A DNA stretch of 64,000 bases from an uncultured Pseudodesulfovibrio sp. (GTDB lineage Bacteria; Desulfobacterota; Desulfovibrionia; Desulfovibrionales; Desulfovibrionaceae): NCBI RefSeq assembly GCF_963662885.1, contig NZ_OY760055.1, positions 72,001 through 136,000 of the forward strand, in the 5' to 3' direction. Shown one piece after another: positions 1-9,379 of the stretch (its first letter is position 1; each line of letters starts with the position of its first letter). Both the position numbers and the translations under genes were made by a program. Below the pieces are notes generated by a model. It was not told the origin of the DNA. It saw nothing but the letters and a program-made list of their open reading frames with translations, and did no database searches.

Positions 1-849
1 CAGGATGGTAAAGGCGAACAGGTCACGATAGGTGGACGGGAACACGGTGACAACGCCGACTTCGATGAAGCCGAGCAGGAAGCCGCCGTAGAACGCGCCC
101 CGGATGTCGCCGATGCCGCCGACAACCGCTGCGATAAAGGCTTTCCAGCCGATGAGCATGCCCATGAACGGTTCGAGCACCGGGTAGGACATGGCGAACA
201 GCAGACCGGCCAGGCCCGCGAAGCCGGAGCCCAGGATGAAGGTGAAGACGATGACCTGGTCGATGGGGATGCCCATGAGCGGGATGGCAAATTTATCGTA
301 GGAGATGCCGCGCATGGCCATGCCGATTTTGGTCTTGGTGACGATGAAATTGAGGATGATGAAGACCGCGATGGCGGCGACGATGACGATGACCTTCAGG
401 TTGGTCACGGTCACTCCGCCGATGTTCCAGATGGTCTTGTGGACCAGTTCCGGGAACTTCAACCGGCTGGCGCCGAGCACGGCCAGGTTGGAGTATTCGA
501 GGATCAGCCCGCACATGAGGGCGGTGATGACCACGTACAGCCGGTGCGCGCCCTTGCGCCTGAGCGGCCGGTAGGCCACACGCTCGAGGGTGACGCCCAC
601 GCAGGCGGTCAGGAACATGGTCAGCGGCACGGCAAGCAGGAAGGTCACCATGGGCGACAGTCCCAGCGCCGGACCGAGCAGGAACCCGGCCACGAAAAAC
701 GCGATGTATGCGCCGACCATGAAGATATCGCCGTGGGCGAAGTTGATCAGGCGCAGAACGCCGTACACCAGGGTGTAGCCCAACGCGATGAGCGCGTAGA
801 AGCTTCCCCACTGCAGGGCGTTGATGATGTTTTGAATGATGAAATCCAC
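1..849 (-). CDS. livH: Branched-chain amino-acid ABC transporter permease LivH (3' end cut by window edge)
   Basis: Inner-membrane permease of the high-affinity Leu/Ile/Val uptake system. The frame reads from a GTG at 849 with a good ribosome binding site (AGGGAAGG) six bases upstream and stays open to base 1, giving 283 codons. The N-terminus DFIIQNIINALQWGSFYALI leads into the LivH signature GYTLVYGVLRLINFAHGDIF, followed by alternating hydrophobic segments and a late IGWKAFIAAVVGGIGDIRGA stretch typical of LivH. It lies 119 bp downstream of the binding-protein gene livJ on the same strand. livM, livG and livF would be expected beyond the left edge. The GTG start is inferred from the ribosome binding site; the family call is secure. 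Confidence 0.93.
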   Translation of the reverse strand, partial: MDFIIQNIINALQWGSFYALIALGYTLVYGVLRLINFAHGDIFMVGAYIAFFVAGFLLGPALGLSPMVTFLLAVPLTMFLTACVGVTLERVAYRPLRRKGAHRLYVVITALMCGLILEYSNLAVLGASRLKFPELVHKTIWNIGGVTVTNLKVIVIVAAIAVFIILNFIVTKTKIGMAMRGISYDKFAIPLMGIPIDQVIVFTFILGSGFAGLAGLLFAMSYPVLEPFMGMLIGWKAFIAAVVGGIGDIRGAFYGGFLLGFIEVGVVTVFPSTYRDLFAFTIL

Positions 850-919
850 GATTGCCTTCCCTGGGAAATTTCTGAGGGTTCCGGGCCTCTGGGCGCCCCC
901 GGCCCGAGGGTCTATACAA

Positions 920-944
920 GAGCGGGGGCCGATGGCCCCCGCTC
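920..944 (-). terminator. Hairpin between livJ and livH
   Basis: A GAGCGGGGGCC/GGCCCCCGCTC stem of 11 bp with a three-base loop lies in the livJ-livH gap. It has no clear T-run on the transcribed strand. It more likely acts as an mRNA 3'-end stabiliser or partial attenuator that keeps livJ expression above livH than as a full terminator. Confidence 0.5.
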
Positions 945-968
945 ACCTAACTCGGTGTATTCAGTGGT

Positions 969-2144
969 CTACGGGCAGACGGACTGCTCGAAGACGAACT
1001 CGCCCTGGTCGGAGATCTTGACCACAACGGCGCACTTGATCGGGTCGCCCTGTTCGTCGAACTTGGACTTGCCGGTGATGCCGTCGAAGGACTTGATGGC
1101 GGCCAGGCCGTCACGGATGAGCTGACGCTCCTTGCGCGGGTTGGAGTCAACCTTGCCGGCGTTCTGGATGCCCTGAACGAGCAGGCCGATGGAGTCCCAG
1201 GTCAGAGCCGCGTAGTCGGCCGGGGTGGAACCGTAGGCCTTCTCGTAGCGGTCGATGAAGACCTTGGTGGCGCCGGTGGCACCGGCAGCCGCGTAGTGGG
1301 TGGAGAAGAAGTTGCCGTAGCACTGCTCGCCGCAGAGCTTGATCAGGTCGGGAGTACCCCAGGCGTCGGAGCCCATGAAGGGACCCTGGTAGCCGAGGTC
1401 ACGCGCCTGCTGCACGATCAGAGCAACCTGGTTGTAGTTGTCGGGGACGAAGATGAAGTCCGGGTTGGCCTTGATGATGGTGGTCAACTGCGCGGAGAAA
1501 TCCTGGTCCTTGGTGCCGTGGGACTCGAAAGCCACGACCGGGCCCAGGCCCTTCTTTTCCCAGGCGGCCTTGAAAATCTCGGCCAGGCCCTTGGAGTAGT
1601 CGTTGGAAACGTCGAACAGGACGGCAGAGGTCTTGGCGCCGAACTTTTCGGAAGCAAAGTCAGCGGCAACCGGGCCCTGGAACGGATCCAGGAAGGCTGC
1701 GCGGAAGACCCAGGGGCGGTCCTTGGTGGTGTCGGGGTTGGTGGACCACGGAGTGATCATCGGGGTGCGGTTGTCGTTGCAGGTACCGCCGGCGGGCACG
1801 GCCTGCTTGGAGGAGTTGGGGCCGATGATGGCAACAACGTTCTCCTGCTCGATCAGCTTGAGGGCCGCGTTAACGGCGGATTCGGCCTTGGACTCGTTGT
1901 CCATGTAGACGAACTCAAGCATGTACTTCTTGCCGCCGACCTCGAGGCCACCAGCGTCATTGATGTCTTTGAGGTACATCTCGGCGGCTTTCTTGGAGCC
2001 GTCGCCGACCTCGGGGATGTCGCCCGTCAGGGGCAGGTTGAAGCCGATCTTGATGGTGTCTGCGGCAAAGGCCGGAACAGTCATCAGAAAGCTCAGAACG
2101 AACGCCAGAGCCAGCAGGCCCATCTTGTGCAAACTCAGTTTCAT
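969..2144 (-). CDS. livJ: Branched-chain amino-acid ABC transporter substrate-binding protein LivJ
   Basis: Periplasmic type I solute-binding protein that delivers Leu/Ile/Val to the LivHMGF permease. The chosen ATG at 2144 has GAGGAGG just upstream and gives 391 residues with a clear Sec signal peptide (MKLSLHKMGLLALAFVLSF, ending AFAADT). The mature protein starts IKIGFNLPLTGDIPEVGDG, the classic Peripla_BP_6 opening, and later has IIGPNSSKQAVPAG and VFIDRYEKAYGSTPADYAAL. An upstream in-frame start at 2201 would add residues before the signal peptide and is rejected. livH follows on the same strand. Ligand preference cannot be read from sequence; Leu/Ile/Val is inferred from the neighbour. 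Confidence 0.94.
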   Translation of the reverse strand: MKLSLHKMGLLALAFVLSFLMTVPAFAADTIKIGFNLPLTGDIPEVGDGSKKAAEMYLKDINDAGGLEVGGKKYMLEFVYMDNESKAESAVNAALKLIEQENVVAIIGPNSSKQAVPAGGTCNDNRTPMITPWSTNPDTTKDRPWVFRAAFLDPFQGPVAADFASEKFGAKTSAVLFDVSNDYSKGLAEIFKAAWEKKGLGPVVAFESHGTKDQDFSAQLTTIIKANPDFIFVPDNYNQVALIVQQARDLGYQGPFMGSDAWGTPDLIKLCGEQCYGNFFSTHYAAAGATGATKVFIDRYEKAYGSTPADYAALTWDSIGLLVQGIQNAGKVDSNPRKERQLIRDGLAAIKSFDGITGKSKFDEQGDPIKCAVVVKISDQGEFVFEQSVCP

Positions 2145-2299
2145 TACTCCTCCTCTCATAGGAATTATGGTTGCTGATAGAAACAGTGTTGATTCATACA
2201 CGAAAAGGGGGGGGAGAGGAAGCCATTTTCGTTAATACATTTTTGCAAATCTGGCGGTATGGTTGAATAAATTGCGCAGTTCTTGATAAAAAGAACCCA

Positions 2300-2322
2300 A
2301 AATTTCTCGAAAAGAAATTTTA
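2300..2322. promoter_or_regulatory. AT-rich inverted repeat in the livJ upstream region
   Basis: AAAATTTC and GAAATTTT form an 8-bp inverted repeat separated by seven bases in the 348-bp gap between livJ and the acyl-CoA synthetase gene. It could be an operator for livJ, which is transcribed leftward from here. No regulator can be assigned. Confidence 0.3.
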
Positions 2323-2429
2323 TGGGGAATAAAATTTTTCATTAATGTGAGAAAACGCGTGGAGACGCCGCAACACAGGAAACCGGCCCGTGGCGGAGGT
2401 ACGCGGCGCAGCCCCTGGAGGGCATGGGA

Positions 2430-2460
2430 AAAGGCCGGTTCCACGCGGGAACCGGCCTTT
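2430..2460 (-). terminator. Intrinsic terminator of the acyl-CoA synthetase gene
   Basis: A perfect 13-bp stem (AAAGGCCGGTTCC with its complement) with a five-base loop lies 33 bp past the stop codon of the leftward acyl-CoA synthetase gene. The stem ends in CCTTTTCCC on the transcribed strand. Confidence 0.75.
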
Positions 2461-2492
2461 TATGGCGGATTGGAAACTGCCTGTTTCGGCAG

Positions 2493-4229
<1,737 letters not shown>

Positions 4230-4469
4230 CTCAGGGGGTCCTTCAAGGGGTTTTGGTGATGAAAATGTGCGGCGAACGTATAATAGGCCGGTCACGGGGT
4301 CAATATGGCTCGTTTCATGTCATGGGGTCGGACTTTTGACGATTTTTCCGATGGTGGCGACGGGCGTTCAGGGAGACTGCGGATCGTGTGGCTCAGGTAA
4401 AAATAAACTATAATTTTTTCAGAGTATTAATTGGTGTGAAAAGCGCTTGAAGAACACTCGGTTGTGCCT

Positions 4470-4485
4470 TGGCAGACTCCTTGCA
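4470..4485 (+). promoter_or_regulatory. Candidate sigma-54 promoter
   Basis: TGGCAGACTCCTTGCA matches the -24/-12 pattern TGGCA-N6-TTGCA, with GG and GC exactly ten bases apart. It lies on the + strand in the 507-bp gap upstream of the wHTH-neuB pair, about 250 bp before the first start codon, so a long leader would be needed. Sigma-54 control would fit a flagellar or surface-glycan role, but this is inference. Confidence 0.45.
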
Positions 4486-4634
4486 AACATCCCGTCATGC
4501 CCCCTTGGTTAGGGAAATCCTTGCCTGCCCGCTAAAGTCGGAGCCGGAACAAGCCGATTATTCAATGTGTCAACGATTGAGCGGGGGGCAGCGTTGGCGT
4601 GAAAAATGTGGCCGGATAGTCCGGCAATGCCCGA

Positions 4635-4663
4635 GTTGACAGGGGTGGAGCCTGTGCCTAGAG
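4635..4663 (+). promoter_or_regulatory. Candidate sigma-70 promoter for the wHTH-neuB operon
   Basis: TTGACA, a 17-base spacer, then TAGAGT lies about 75-100 bp upstream of the ATG at 4737. The -35 is perfect and the -10 moderate. The rest of the 4230-4736 gap shows no gene. Confidence 0.5.
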
Positions 4664-4736
4664 TGAAATCCTCAATAGAGCCGGACACCCTCTGAAATAA
4701 ATGAATCATTGACCGAACGAATGACCGAGAAGTTGC

Positions 4737-5384
4737 ATGGCAGAACACGTTGAAAATGTGGTGACCGGAATGCTGATAACCGAGGGGTGTTACCTCAAAC
4801 CGAGCAAGAGCACCCGCGTCCTGGCCATCCTGGACGCCCTGTCCAGGGACTCCAGCCTGTCCCAGTATGAACTGGGCAGACGGCTGCATCTTTCCGGGGC
4901 CATGGTCAACCAGTACCTCAAGCAGTTGCAGAACGAAGGGCTCGTGGAGTTCGTCCCGGTCAACGGCAAAAGCTACAATTACTCCCTGACGGAACACGGC
5001 CGTAGATCCCGGCAACAAATGTTCTCGGACTATTCTTCGGAGACCGTCCGTCTCTATTCCACCATCAAGGAATACGTGCTGGACAAGCTCAAGGCCCTGG
5101 ATGACGAGGGCAAACGGGATCTGGCGCTGTTTGGCGCGTCCGAAACCTGTGAAGTTGTCCTGTCCGCCTTGCGCGGCACCCCGTTCCGGGTCAAGGCGCT
5201 GCTCGACAACGACTCCGAGAAGCAGGGGCAGATTTTCAACGGACACGTGGTCTCCGCACCGCATGTTCTGGATCAGGTGGACTGCGACGCCGTGGTCATC
5301 ACCTCCTTTGGCAAGCAGAGCGAGATCTATGAACAGGTCAAGCCCTATTCCGACAAGCGCGGATTTCAAATCGTGAGATTCTGA
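4737..5384 (+). CDS. Winged-helix protein with C-terminal Rossmann-like sugar/nucleotide-binding domain
   Basis: A 215-residue protein. Residues about 20-90 form a MarR/Lrp-like winged helix (STRVLAILDALSRD, LSQYELGRRLHLSGAMVNQY, LVEFVPVNGKSYNYSLTEHG). Residues about 125-215 resemble the nucleotide-binding half of PglD-type or CoA-binding-like proteins (DLALFGASETCEVVLSALRG, VKALLDNDSEKQGQIFNG, CDAVVITSFGKQSEIYEQVK). It ends two bases before neuB and is probably cotranscribed with it. The combination suggests a DNA-binding sensor of a sugar-linked metabolite that controls sialic-acid-type sugar synthesis. That role is inferred; the two domains are visible in the sequence. Confidence 0.75.
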   Translation: MAEHVENVVTGMLITEGCYLKPSKSTRVLAILDALSRDSSLSQYELGRRLHLSGAMVNQYLKQLQNEGLVEFVPVNGKSYNYSLTEHGRRSRQQMFSDYSSETVRLYSTIKEYVLDKLKALDDEGKRDLALFGASETCEVVLSALRGTPFRVKALLDNDSEKQGQIFNGHVVSAPHVLDQVDCDAVVITSFGKQSEIYEQVKPYSDKRGFQIVRF

Positions 5385-5386
5385 TT

Positions 5387-6478
5387 ATGAAACAGATTCA
5401 ATCCGTCACATTGCGTTCGGGCGTCTCCATCGGCAAGGACCATCCCTGCTTCGTGGTCGCGGAAATCGGCAACAATCACCAGGGCGAATTCGACATCGCC
5501 AAGGAGATGATCGATCAGGCCGTGGCCGCCGGAGTTCAGGGAGTCAAGTTCCAGAAACGGGACAGCGAGGCCCTGCTTACCCGCGAGGGACGGGCCGCGC
5601 CGTACACCGGCCCCAACAGTTTCGGCCCGACCTATGGCGAACACCGTGCCGCGTTGGAGCTGTCCATCGACCAGATGGCCCGGCTCAAGGAATATTCCGA
5701 GTCCCAGGGGCTGGTCTTCTTCGCCTCGGCCTGGGATGACCCGAGCCTGGCACAGATTCTGGATTTGGATGTCGAACTGCTCAAGATCAGCTCCGCCGAA
5801 TTGGTCAATGTGCCTCTGGTGCGCAAGTACGCCAAGACCGAAATCCCGGTCATCCTGTCCACGGGCATGAGCGGCCTGGACGACATCGACGTGGCCATGT
5901 CCGAGATCCGCACCTACCACGACGACGTCATCCTTCTGCACTGCAATTCCACCTACCCCTGCCCCGAAGAGCATATCGGCCTGCCCGTCATGGAGGCCCT
6001 GCGCGAACGGTACGGCGTGCCGGTCGGCTATTCCGGCCACGAGAAGGGCATCGGGCCGAGCGTGGCTGCGGCCGCCCTGGGCGCGTGCGTTGTCGAACGC
6101 CATTTCACCCTGGACAAGACCCTCAAGGGCACCGATCACCAGGCCTCTCTCGAACCCGCGCAGCTCGCCGCCATGGTGACCATGATCCGCGAAGTCGAAA
6201 AGGCCGTGCAGGTCAAGGGCAAGGTTGTTTTCCCCGATGAGCAGGCCGCCGCCAAGAAGCTGCGCAAGTGCATCGTCTTTTCCCGCGATCTGCCCGCCGG
6301 GCACATTCTCACCGAGGCCGACCTGACCACCCGTTGCCCCCGCGTGGGCGTTTCCCCGGTTCACTGGGACGAAGTGCTCGGCGCGGCCATCAACCGGCCG
6401 GTCAAGCATGAGGAGCCCGTGCAGTGGGATACTCTCAGCATATCCCAACCCGCCTGCGCCGGAGCTGCCTCCTCGTAA
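5387..6478 (+). CDS. neuB: N-acetylneuraminate synthase family protein (NeuB/PseI/LegI-like)
   Basis: Condenses phosphoenolpyruvate with an N-acyl-mannosamine-type sugar to make a nonulosonic acid (sialic, legionaminic or pseudaminic type). The 363-residue protein has the NeuB TIM barrel with FVVAEIGNNHQGEFDIAKEM, KFQKRDSEALLTRE, ILSTGMSGLDDIDVA, LLHCNSTYPCPEE and GYSGHEKGIG. A metal-binding ERHFTLDK segment and a C-terminal SAF (antifreeze-like) domain (LRKCIVFSRDLPAGHILTEADL) follow. It is two bases downstream of the wHTH gene. No CMP-sugar synthetase or epimerase lies alongside, so the exact sugar is open. Such sugars often decorate flagellin or surface polysaccharide. Confidence 0.9.
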   Translation: MKQIQSVTLRSGVSIGKDHPCFVVAEIGNNHQGEFDIAKEMIDQAVAAGVQGVKFQKRDSEALLTREGRAAPYTGPNSFGPTYGEHRAALELSIDQMARLKEYSESQGLVFFASAWDDPSLAQILDLDVELLKISSAELVNVPLVRKYAKTEIPVILSTGMSGLDDIDVAMSEIRTYHDDVILLHCNSTYPCPEEHIGLPVMEALRERYGVPVGYSGHEKGIGPSVAAAALGACVVERHFTLDKTLKGTDHQASLEPAQLAAMVTMIREVEKAVQVKGKVVFPDEQAAAKKLRKCIVFSRDLPAGHILTEADLTTRCPRVGVSPVHWDEVLGAAINRPVKHEEPVQWDTLSISQPACAGAASS

Positions 6479-6497
6479 AGGCTGGACATACGAAGAC

Positions 6498-6535
6498 AAA
6501 AGTGCGGACGCGCGTGGCGCGCCCGCACTTTTTTT
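6498..6535 (+). terminator. Intrinsic terminator after neuB
   Basis: AAAAGTGCGG...CCGCACTTTT forms a long GC-rich stem with an inner ACGCGC/GCGCGC extension, followed by a run of T. It lies 20 bp after the neuB stop. The remaining gap to 6838 holds only the cheV leader; I see no gene in it. Confidence 0.85.
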
Positions 6536-6838
6536 GTGCCCCAGCCCACCGACCCGGCCCTTCCTCAATCTGTTGTTGCCGCCTCGCGGAGGCGGAGAGC
6601 GTGGACCTTCCGTGTTATCCGCGGGCTGCTTTTTTAAGAGCGGCTGGGAGCGCCTGTAGAAGTGGGAAAATATATAGCCCAGGAACCCTTTGCCAAAGTA
6701 GCTTGAGCGGAGTTCGGGGCAGGGCAGGGCCCTCCGGTGACCTTAAGAAGACTGCCTATATGCAAATTATCATTCATCTCAGGCCTTGGGCGTGCTAGGT
6801 GAGATGTGTATGGCCGCAACCGTGCCGGAGGAGGGCGA

Positions 6839-7798
6839 ATGAGTCAGACGGATATCCTGTTGGAAACTGGGACCAATGAGCTTGAAATCATAGAGTTCTT
6901 CATTGACGAGGTCACCCCCGAGGGGGTGGAGCGGCAGTATTTCGGCGTGAACGTGGCCAAGGTGCTTGAGGTCGTGGAGGCCCCGGCAGGGCTGGAGGGT
7001 TCCGAGGCGGCGGCGCACCCGAGTTTTTTGGGCACCATCCCGCTGCGCGACCTGATCCTGCCGGTGGTGGATCTGAGCGTGTGGCTGGACATTGAACGTT
7101 CGCCCGCCGAGAACGAGCCGATCATCGTCACCGAGTTCAACGCGATGATTACCGGCTTCCTGGTCTCCGGCGTGACGCAGATCCACCGGGTGTTCTGGGC
7201 CGACGTGGAACCGCCGAGCAAATATTTCTCCGCCATGGAGAGCAATTGCATCACCGGGACGGTGAAGATCAACGACCGGTTCGTGCTCATGCTCGACCTG
7301 GAGCAGGTCCTGGCCGATCTGGATGAGTCGGGCCAAACTCAGGCCAACCTGAGCACCGTGGTTTCAGACCAGCGATACCGGGCTCTGGTCGCGGACGATT
7401 CCACCTCGGTGCGGCAATTGCTGGAAAACAATTTCAGCCAGGCGAATTTCGAGGTCACCATGGTCCGTGACGGCGCCGAGGCGTGGGCCCTTCTGGATGA
7501 GATAAAGATCAAGTGCCAGGCCGAAGGCAAGAGTCCGCTCGATTACCTGGATGCGGTCGTCTCGGACGTGGAGATGCCGCAGATGGACGGCTACACCCTG
7601 ACCCGTCAGATCAAGGAGGACCCGATTCTCAAGGTCCTTCCCGTAGTCCTTTTCTCCTCACTCATCTCCAAGTCCGTGTTGCACAAGGGCAAGGCGGTCA
7701 TGGCCGACGAGCAGGTCACCAAGCCGGAATTCCACGGTCTGACCGAGAAGGTTCTCAACCTGATCCGTGGCTGGGAACGACCGGGAGTTTCCGCCTAG
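6839..7798 (+). CDS. cheV: Chemotaxis coupling protein CheV (CheW-receiver fusion)
   Basis: Couples chemoreceptors to CheA and carries a phosphorylatable receiver that tunes adaptation. The start at 6839 has GGAGGAGGG just upstream and gives 319 residues. Residues about 10-165 are a CheW domain (EIIEFFIDEV, FFGVNVAKVLEV-like YFGVNVAKVLEVV, LGTIPLRDLILPVVDLSVWL). Residues about 180-310 are a CheY-like receiver with acidic pocket ALVADDSTSVRQLL, phospho-acceptor Asp in AVVSDVEMPQMDGYTLTRQI, and the Lys in the VTKPEFHGL region. The stop codon overlaps that of the convergent DUF2325 gene. It probably works with the two receptors elsewhere in this window. Confidence 0.92.
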   Translation: MSQTDILLETGTNELEIIEFFIDEVTPEGVERQYFGVNVAKVLEVVEAPAGLEGSEAAAHPSFLGTIPLRDLILPVVDLSVWLDIERSPAENEPIIVTEFNAMITGFLVSGVTQIHRVFWADVEPPSKYFSAMESNCITGTVKINDRFVLMLDLEQVLADLDESGQTQANLSTVVSDQRYRALVADDSTSVRQLLENNFSQANFEVTMVRDGAEAWALLDEIKIKCQAEGKSPLDYLDAVVSDVEMPQMDGYTLTRQIKEDPILKVLPVVLFSSLISKSVLHKGKAVMADEQVTKPEFHGLTEKVLNLIRGWERPGVSA

Positions 7799-8076
7799 GC
7801 AGTCACCTCGTCCAACTGCTTGCGCAGGGTGGACACGCCGCAGGAGTGGTGCATGTAGACCGGAACATCCTTGCCGCGAACCGCGTCGAGGACATCCTTG
7901 CGCGCCTTGTGGGACACCTTGTTGGTGAACATGACCACGAAGTCCACCTGGCCCAGCGCCTTGGAGATTTTGCGCTCCTTGCCGGTGAAGTGCTTCAGTT
8001 TGATCCCACTCCGCTTTGCTTCAGTGACATATTCCTGCTTCAGTCGGTCCATTCCGCCAATTAACGCTGCGCACAT
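7795..8076 (-). CDS. DUF2325 domain protein
   Basis: A 93-residue protein of the DUF2325 family, start MCAALIGGMDRLKQEYV, with AAAGGA at good spacing before the ATG at 8076. It contains QVDFVVMFTNKVSHKARKDV and ends near VPVYMHHSCGVSTLRKQL, with the conserved histidine pair and cysteine in HHSCG. The biochemical role is unknown; the HHSC motif suggests metal or redox sensing. A TTG at 8115 would place the start inside the Fur-like palindrome and is rejected. It overlaps cheV tail to tail by four bases. Confidence 0.82.
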   Translation of the reverse strand: MCAALIGGMDRLKQEYVTEAKRSGIKLKHFTGKERKISKALGQVDFVVMFTNKVSHKARKDVLDAVRGKDVPVYMHHSCGVSTLRKQLDEVTA

Positions 8077-8096
8077 AGTCTTGTCCTTTGTTTTGA

Positions 8097-8117
8097 AATT
8101 GAAAATCGTTTTCAATT
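8097..8117 (-). promoter_or_regulatory. Fur-like palindromic operator of the DUF2325 gene
   Basis: AATTGAAAA-TCG-TTTTCAATT is a perfect 9+9 inverted repeat about 20 bp upstream of the DUF2325 start. It resembles Fur/PerR-family boxes (repeats of GATAAT/GAAAAT type). Iron or metal control of the gene is inferred. Confidence 0.6.
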
Positions 8118-8175
8118 AATACAAAGGGCCGTCGGTCCTGTCAACAGCGGAATTGTATTTAATCCAAATGTGTGG

Positions 8176-8763
8176 TTAGCCGTCCTGATTCTTTGAGGAT
8201 TTGCGCAGCGGTTTGCCGTCGTGCCAGGCTCTGCCGACCTGTTCCCCCACCGCCCAGTAACGATTGTCAGGCATGGTCAGAGTAAACGGGCGGACCTTTT
8301 CCACGTCCACATGGCCGTCGGTCATGAAGCGTTCCTCGGTCCAGGCCGCGACCAGTTCGCCGATGAACAGCGTGTCGTTGGTCATGGCGTACTGCTCCAC
8401 AAGTCGGAACTCCATGGCCAGAGGACAGGCTCGGACGAGCGGGGCGTTTTCCAGCTCCCCGAAGTGGACTTCGAACAGTTCGGACTTGTCGGTCCTGTTA
8501 CCGGAGGCCAGGCCTGCGTAGTCGGTCTCGGCGACCATGTCCACGGACGGGATGTTTATGGAGTACTGGCCGTTTTGGAGGATGGCGCGGTGGCTGGCGT
8601 GCTTCTTGTTGACCGCCATGGCCATGATGCACGGGTCGTAATTCACCCGCGTGACCCAGGCCATGGCCATGAAGTTGGGCTTGCCGTCCAGCATGGTGCC
8701 GAGGATGGTTTGCGGTTCGGGCAGAATGAAGGCGTTGTTGCCGATGTTGATCCGTTCCGACAT
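8176..8763 (-). CDS. Flavin reductase-like (flavoredoxin-type) FMN-binding protein
   Basis: A 195-residue FMN-binding split-barrel protein of the flavin reductase-like family. Family features are NAFILPEPQTILGTMLDGKP near the start, NFMAMAWVTRVNYDPCIMAM, HASHRAILQNGQYSINIP, TLFIGELVAAWTEER and a C-terminal DNRYWAVGEQVGRAWHDGK. AAGGAG lies seven bases before the ATG. In Desulfovibrio such proteins (flavoredoxin) move electrons in sulfur and thiosulfate metabolism; that role here is inferred. Its promoter region holds the same 16-base operator as the neighbouring marR gene, so it is probably the regulator's target. Confidence 0.85.
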   Translation of the reverse strand: MSERINIGNNAFILPEPQTILGTMLDGKPNFMAMAWVTRVNYDPCIMAMAVNKKHASHRAILQNGQYSINIPSVDMVAETDYAGLASGNRTDKSELFEVHFGELENAPLVRACPLAMEFRLVEQYAMTNDTLFIGELVAAWTEERFMTDGHVDVEKVRPFTLTMPDNRYWAVGEQVGRAWHDGKPLRKSSKNQDG

Positions 8764-8779
8764 GGTGTGCTCCTTAATA

Positions 8780-8795
8780 TTGTGTGTACATACAA
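8780..8795. promoter_or_regulatory. MarR-type operator upstream of the flavin reductase gene
   Basis: TTGTGTGTACATACAA, a near-perfect palindrome with one mismatched pair, lies 17 bp upstream of the start codon. An identical copy lies before the marR gene at 9290. Confidence 0.7.
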
Positions 8796-8843
8796 GTGTT
8801 GTGGTGAAAAAAACGGCGCCGGAAATCCGCGCGCCGGGTCCGT

Positions 8844-9278
8844 TTAGGTCAGGTCCTCGAGACGTTGGTGCGCGGCAAAGGTTTCGCGGGCCAGAGCATC
8901 GCCGGCCTCGCGTCCGAGCACGGCGCAGTAGTCCTCATGCAGCCGCGACCATGCCTTTTCGATCTCGCTCTGCATGGCGCGTCCCCGGTCCGTGGGGTAG
9001 ACATGGGTGCGTTTTCCATGTTGCCTGCGTTCCACCAGATCCTGGTAGACCAGCTTGTCCGCGAACCGAGTCAGGGTGGACGGGGCCAAATGCAGATGTT
9101 CGGCCAGTTCCGTTACGGTTATTCCGGGTTGGTCGTTGACCAGCATGACGGCAAAGGCCAGGGACGGCGACAGCCCGGTGTCGCGGAACGCCTTCTCGGC
9201 CATTCTGGTAATGGAACGCGCCAGGGCATTGGCCGTGAAAAACAAACAGTTCTGCAGATAATTGGAAGGGGCTTTCAT
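8844..9278 (-). CDS. MarR-family transcriptional regulator
   Basis: A 144-residue winged-helix dimer of the MarR family. Visible features are an N-terminal dimerisation helix (NCLFFTANALARSITRMAEK), the recognition region VTELAEHLHLAPSTLTRFAD, and the wing DLVERRQHGKRTHVYPTDRG. The start at 9278 follows GAGGAA. A longer reading to 9305 would run through the operator. It sits directly upstream of and parallel to the flavin reductase gene. The same operator precedes both, suggesting autoregulation plus control of the reductase by a small ligand or redox state. Confidence 0.88.
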   Translation of the reverse strand: MKAPSNYLQNCLFFTANALARSITRMAEKAFRDTGLSPSLAFAVMLVNDQPGITVTELAEHLHLAPSTLTRFADKLVYQDLVERRQHGKRTHVYPTDRGRAMQSEIEKAWSRLHEDYCAVLGREAGDALARETFAAHQRLEDLT

Positions 9279-9289
9279 GGGTTCCTCAT

Positions 9290-9305
9290 TTGTGTGTACA
9301 TACAA
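9290..9305. promoter_or_regulatory. MarR-type operator upstream of marR
   Basis: TTGTGTGTACATACAA, identical to the site at 8780-8795 and 12 bp upstream of the marR start codon. Two identical 16-mers before two adjacent genes point to a shared regulator. Confidence 0.72.
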
Positions 9306-9379
9306 ATATACTTTCCGGTGTCGGAAGTCAAAGGGAAGGGAGCTTGGGATTACGGATGGGGCGTGCCCGATATGGCCGA

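Noticed and set aside
8077..8115. TTG start of the DUF2325 gene at 8115
   Set aside because: It lies inside the Fur-like palindrome and adds residues foreign to the family; ATG 8076 has a good ribosome binding site.
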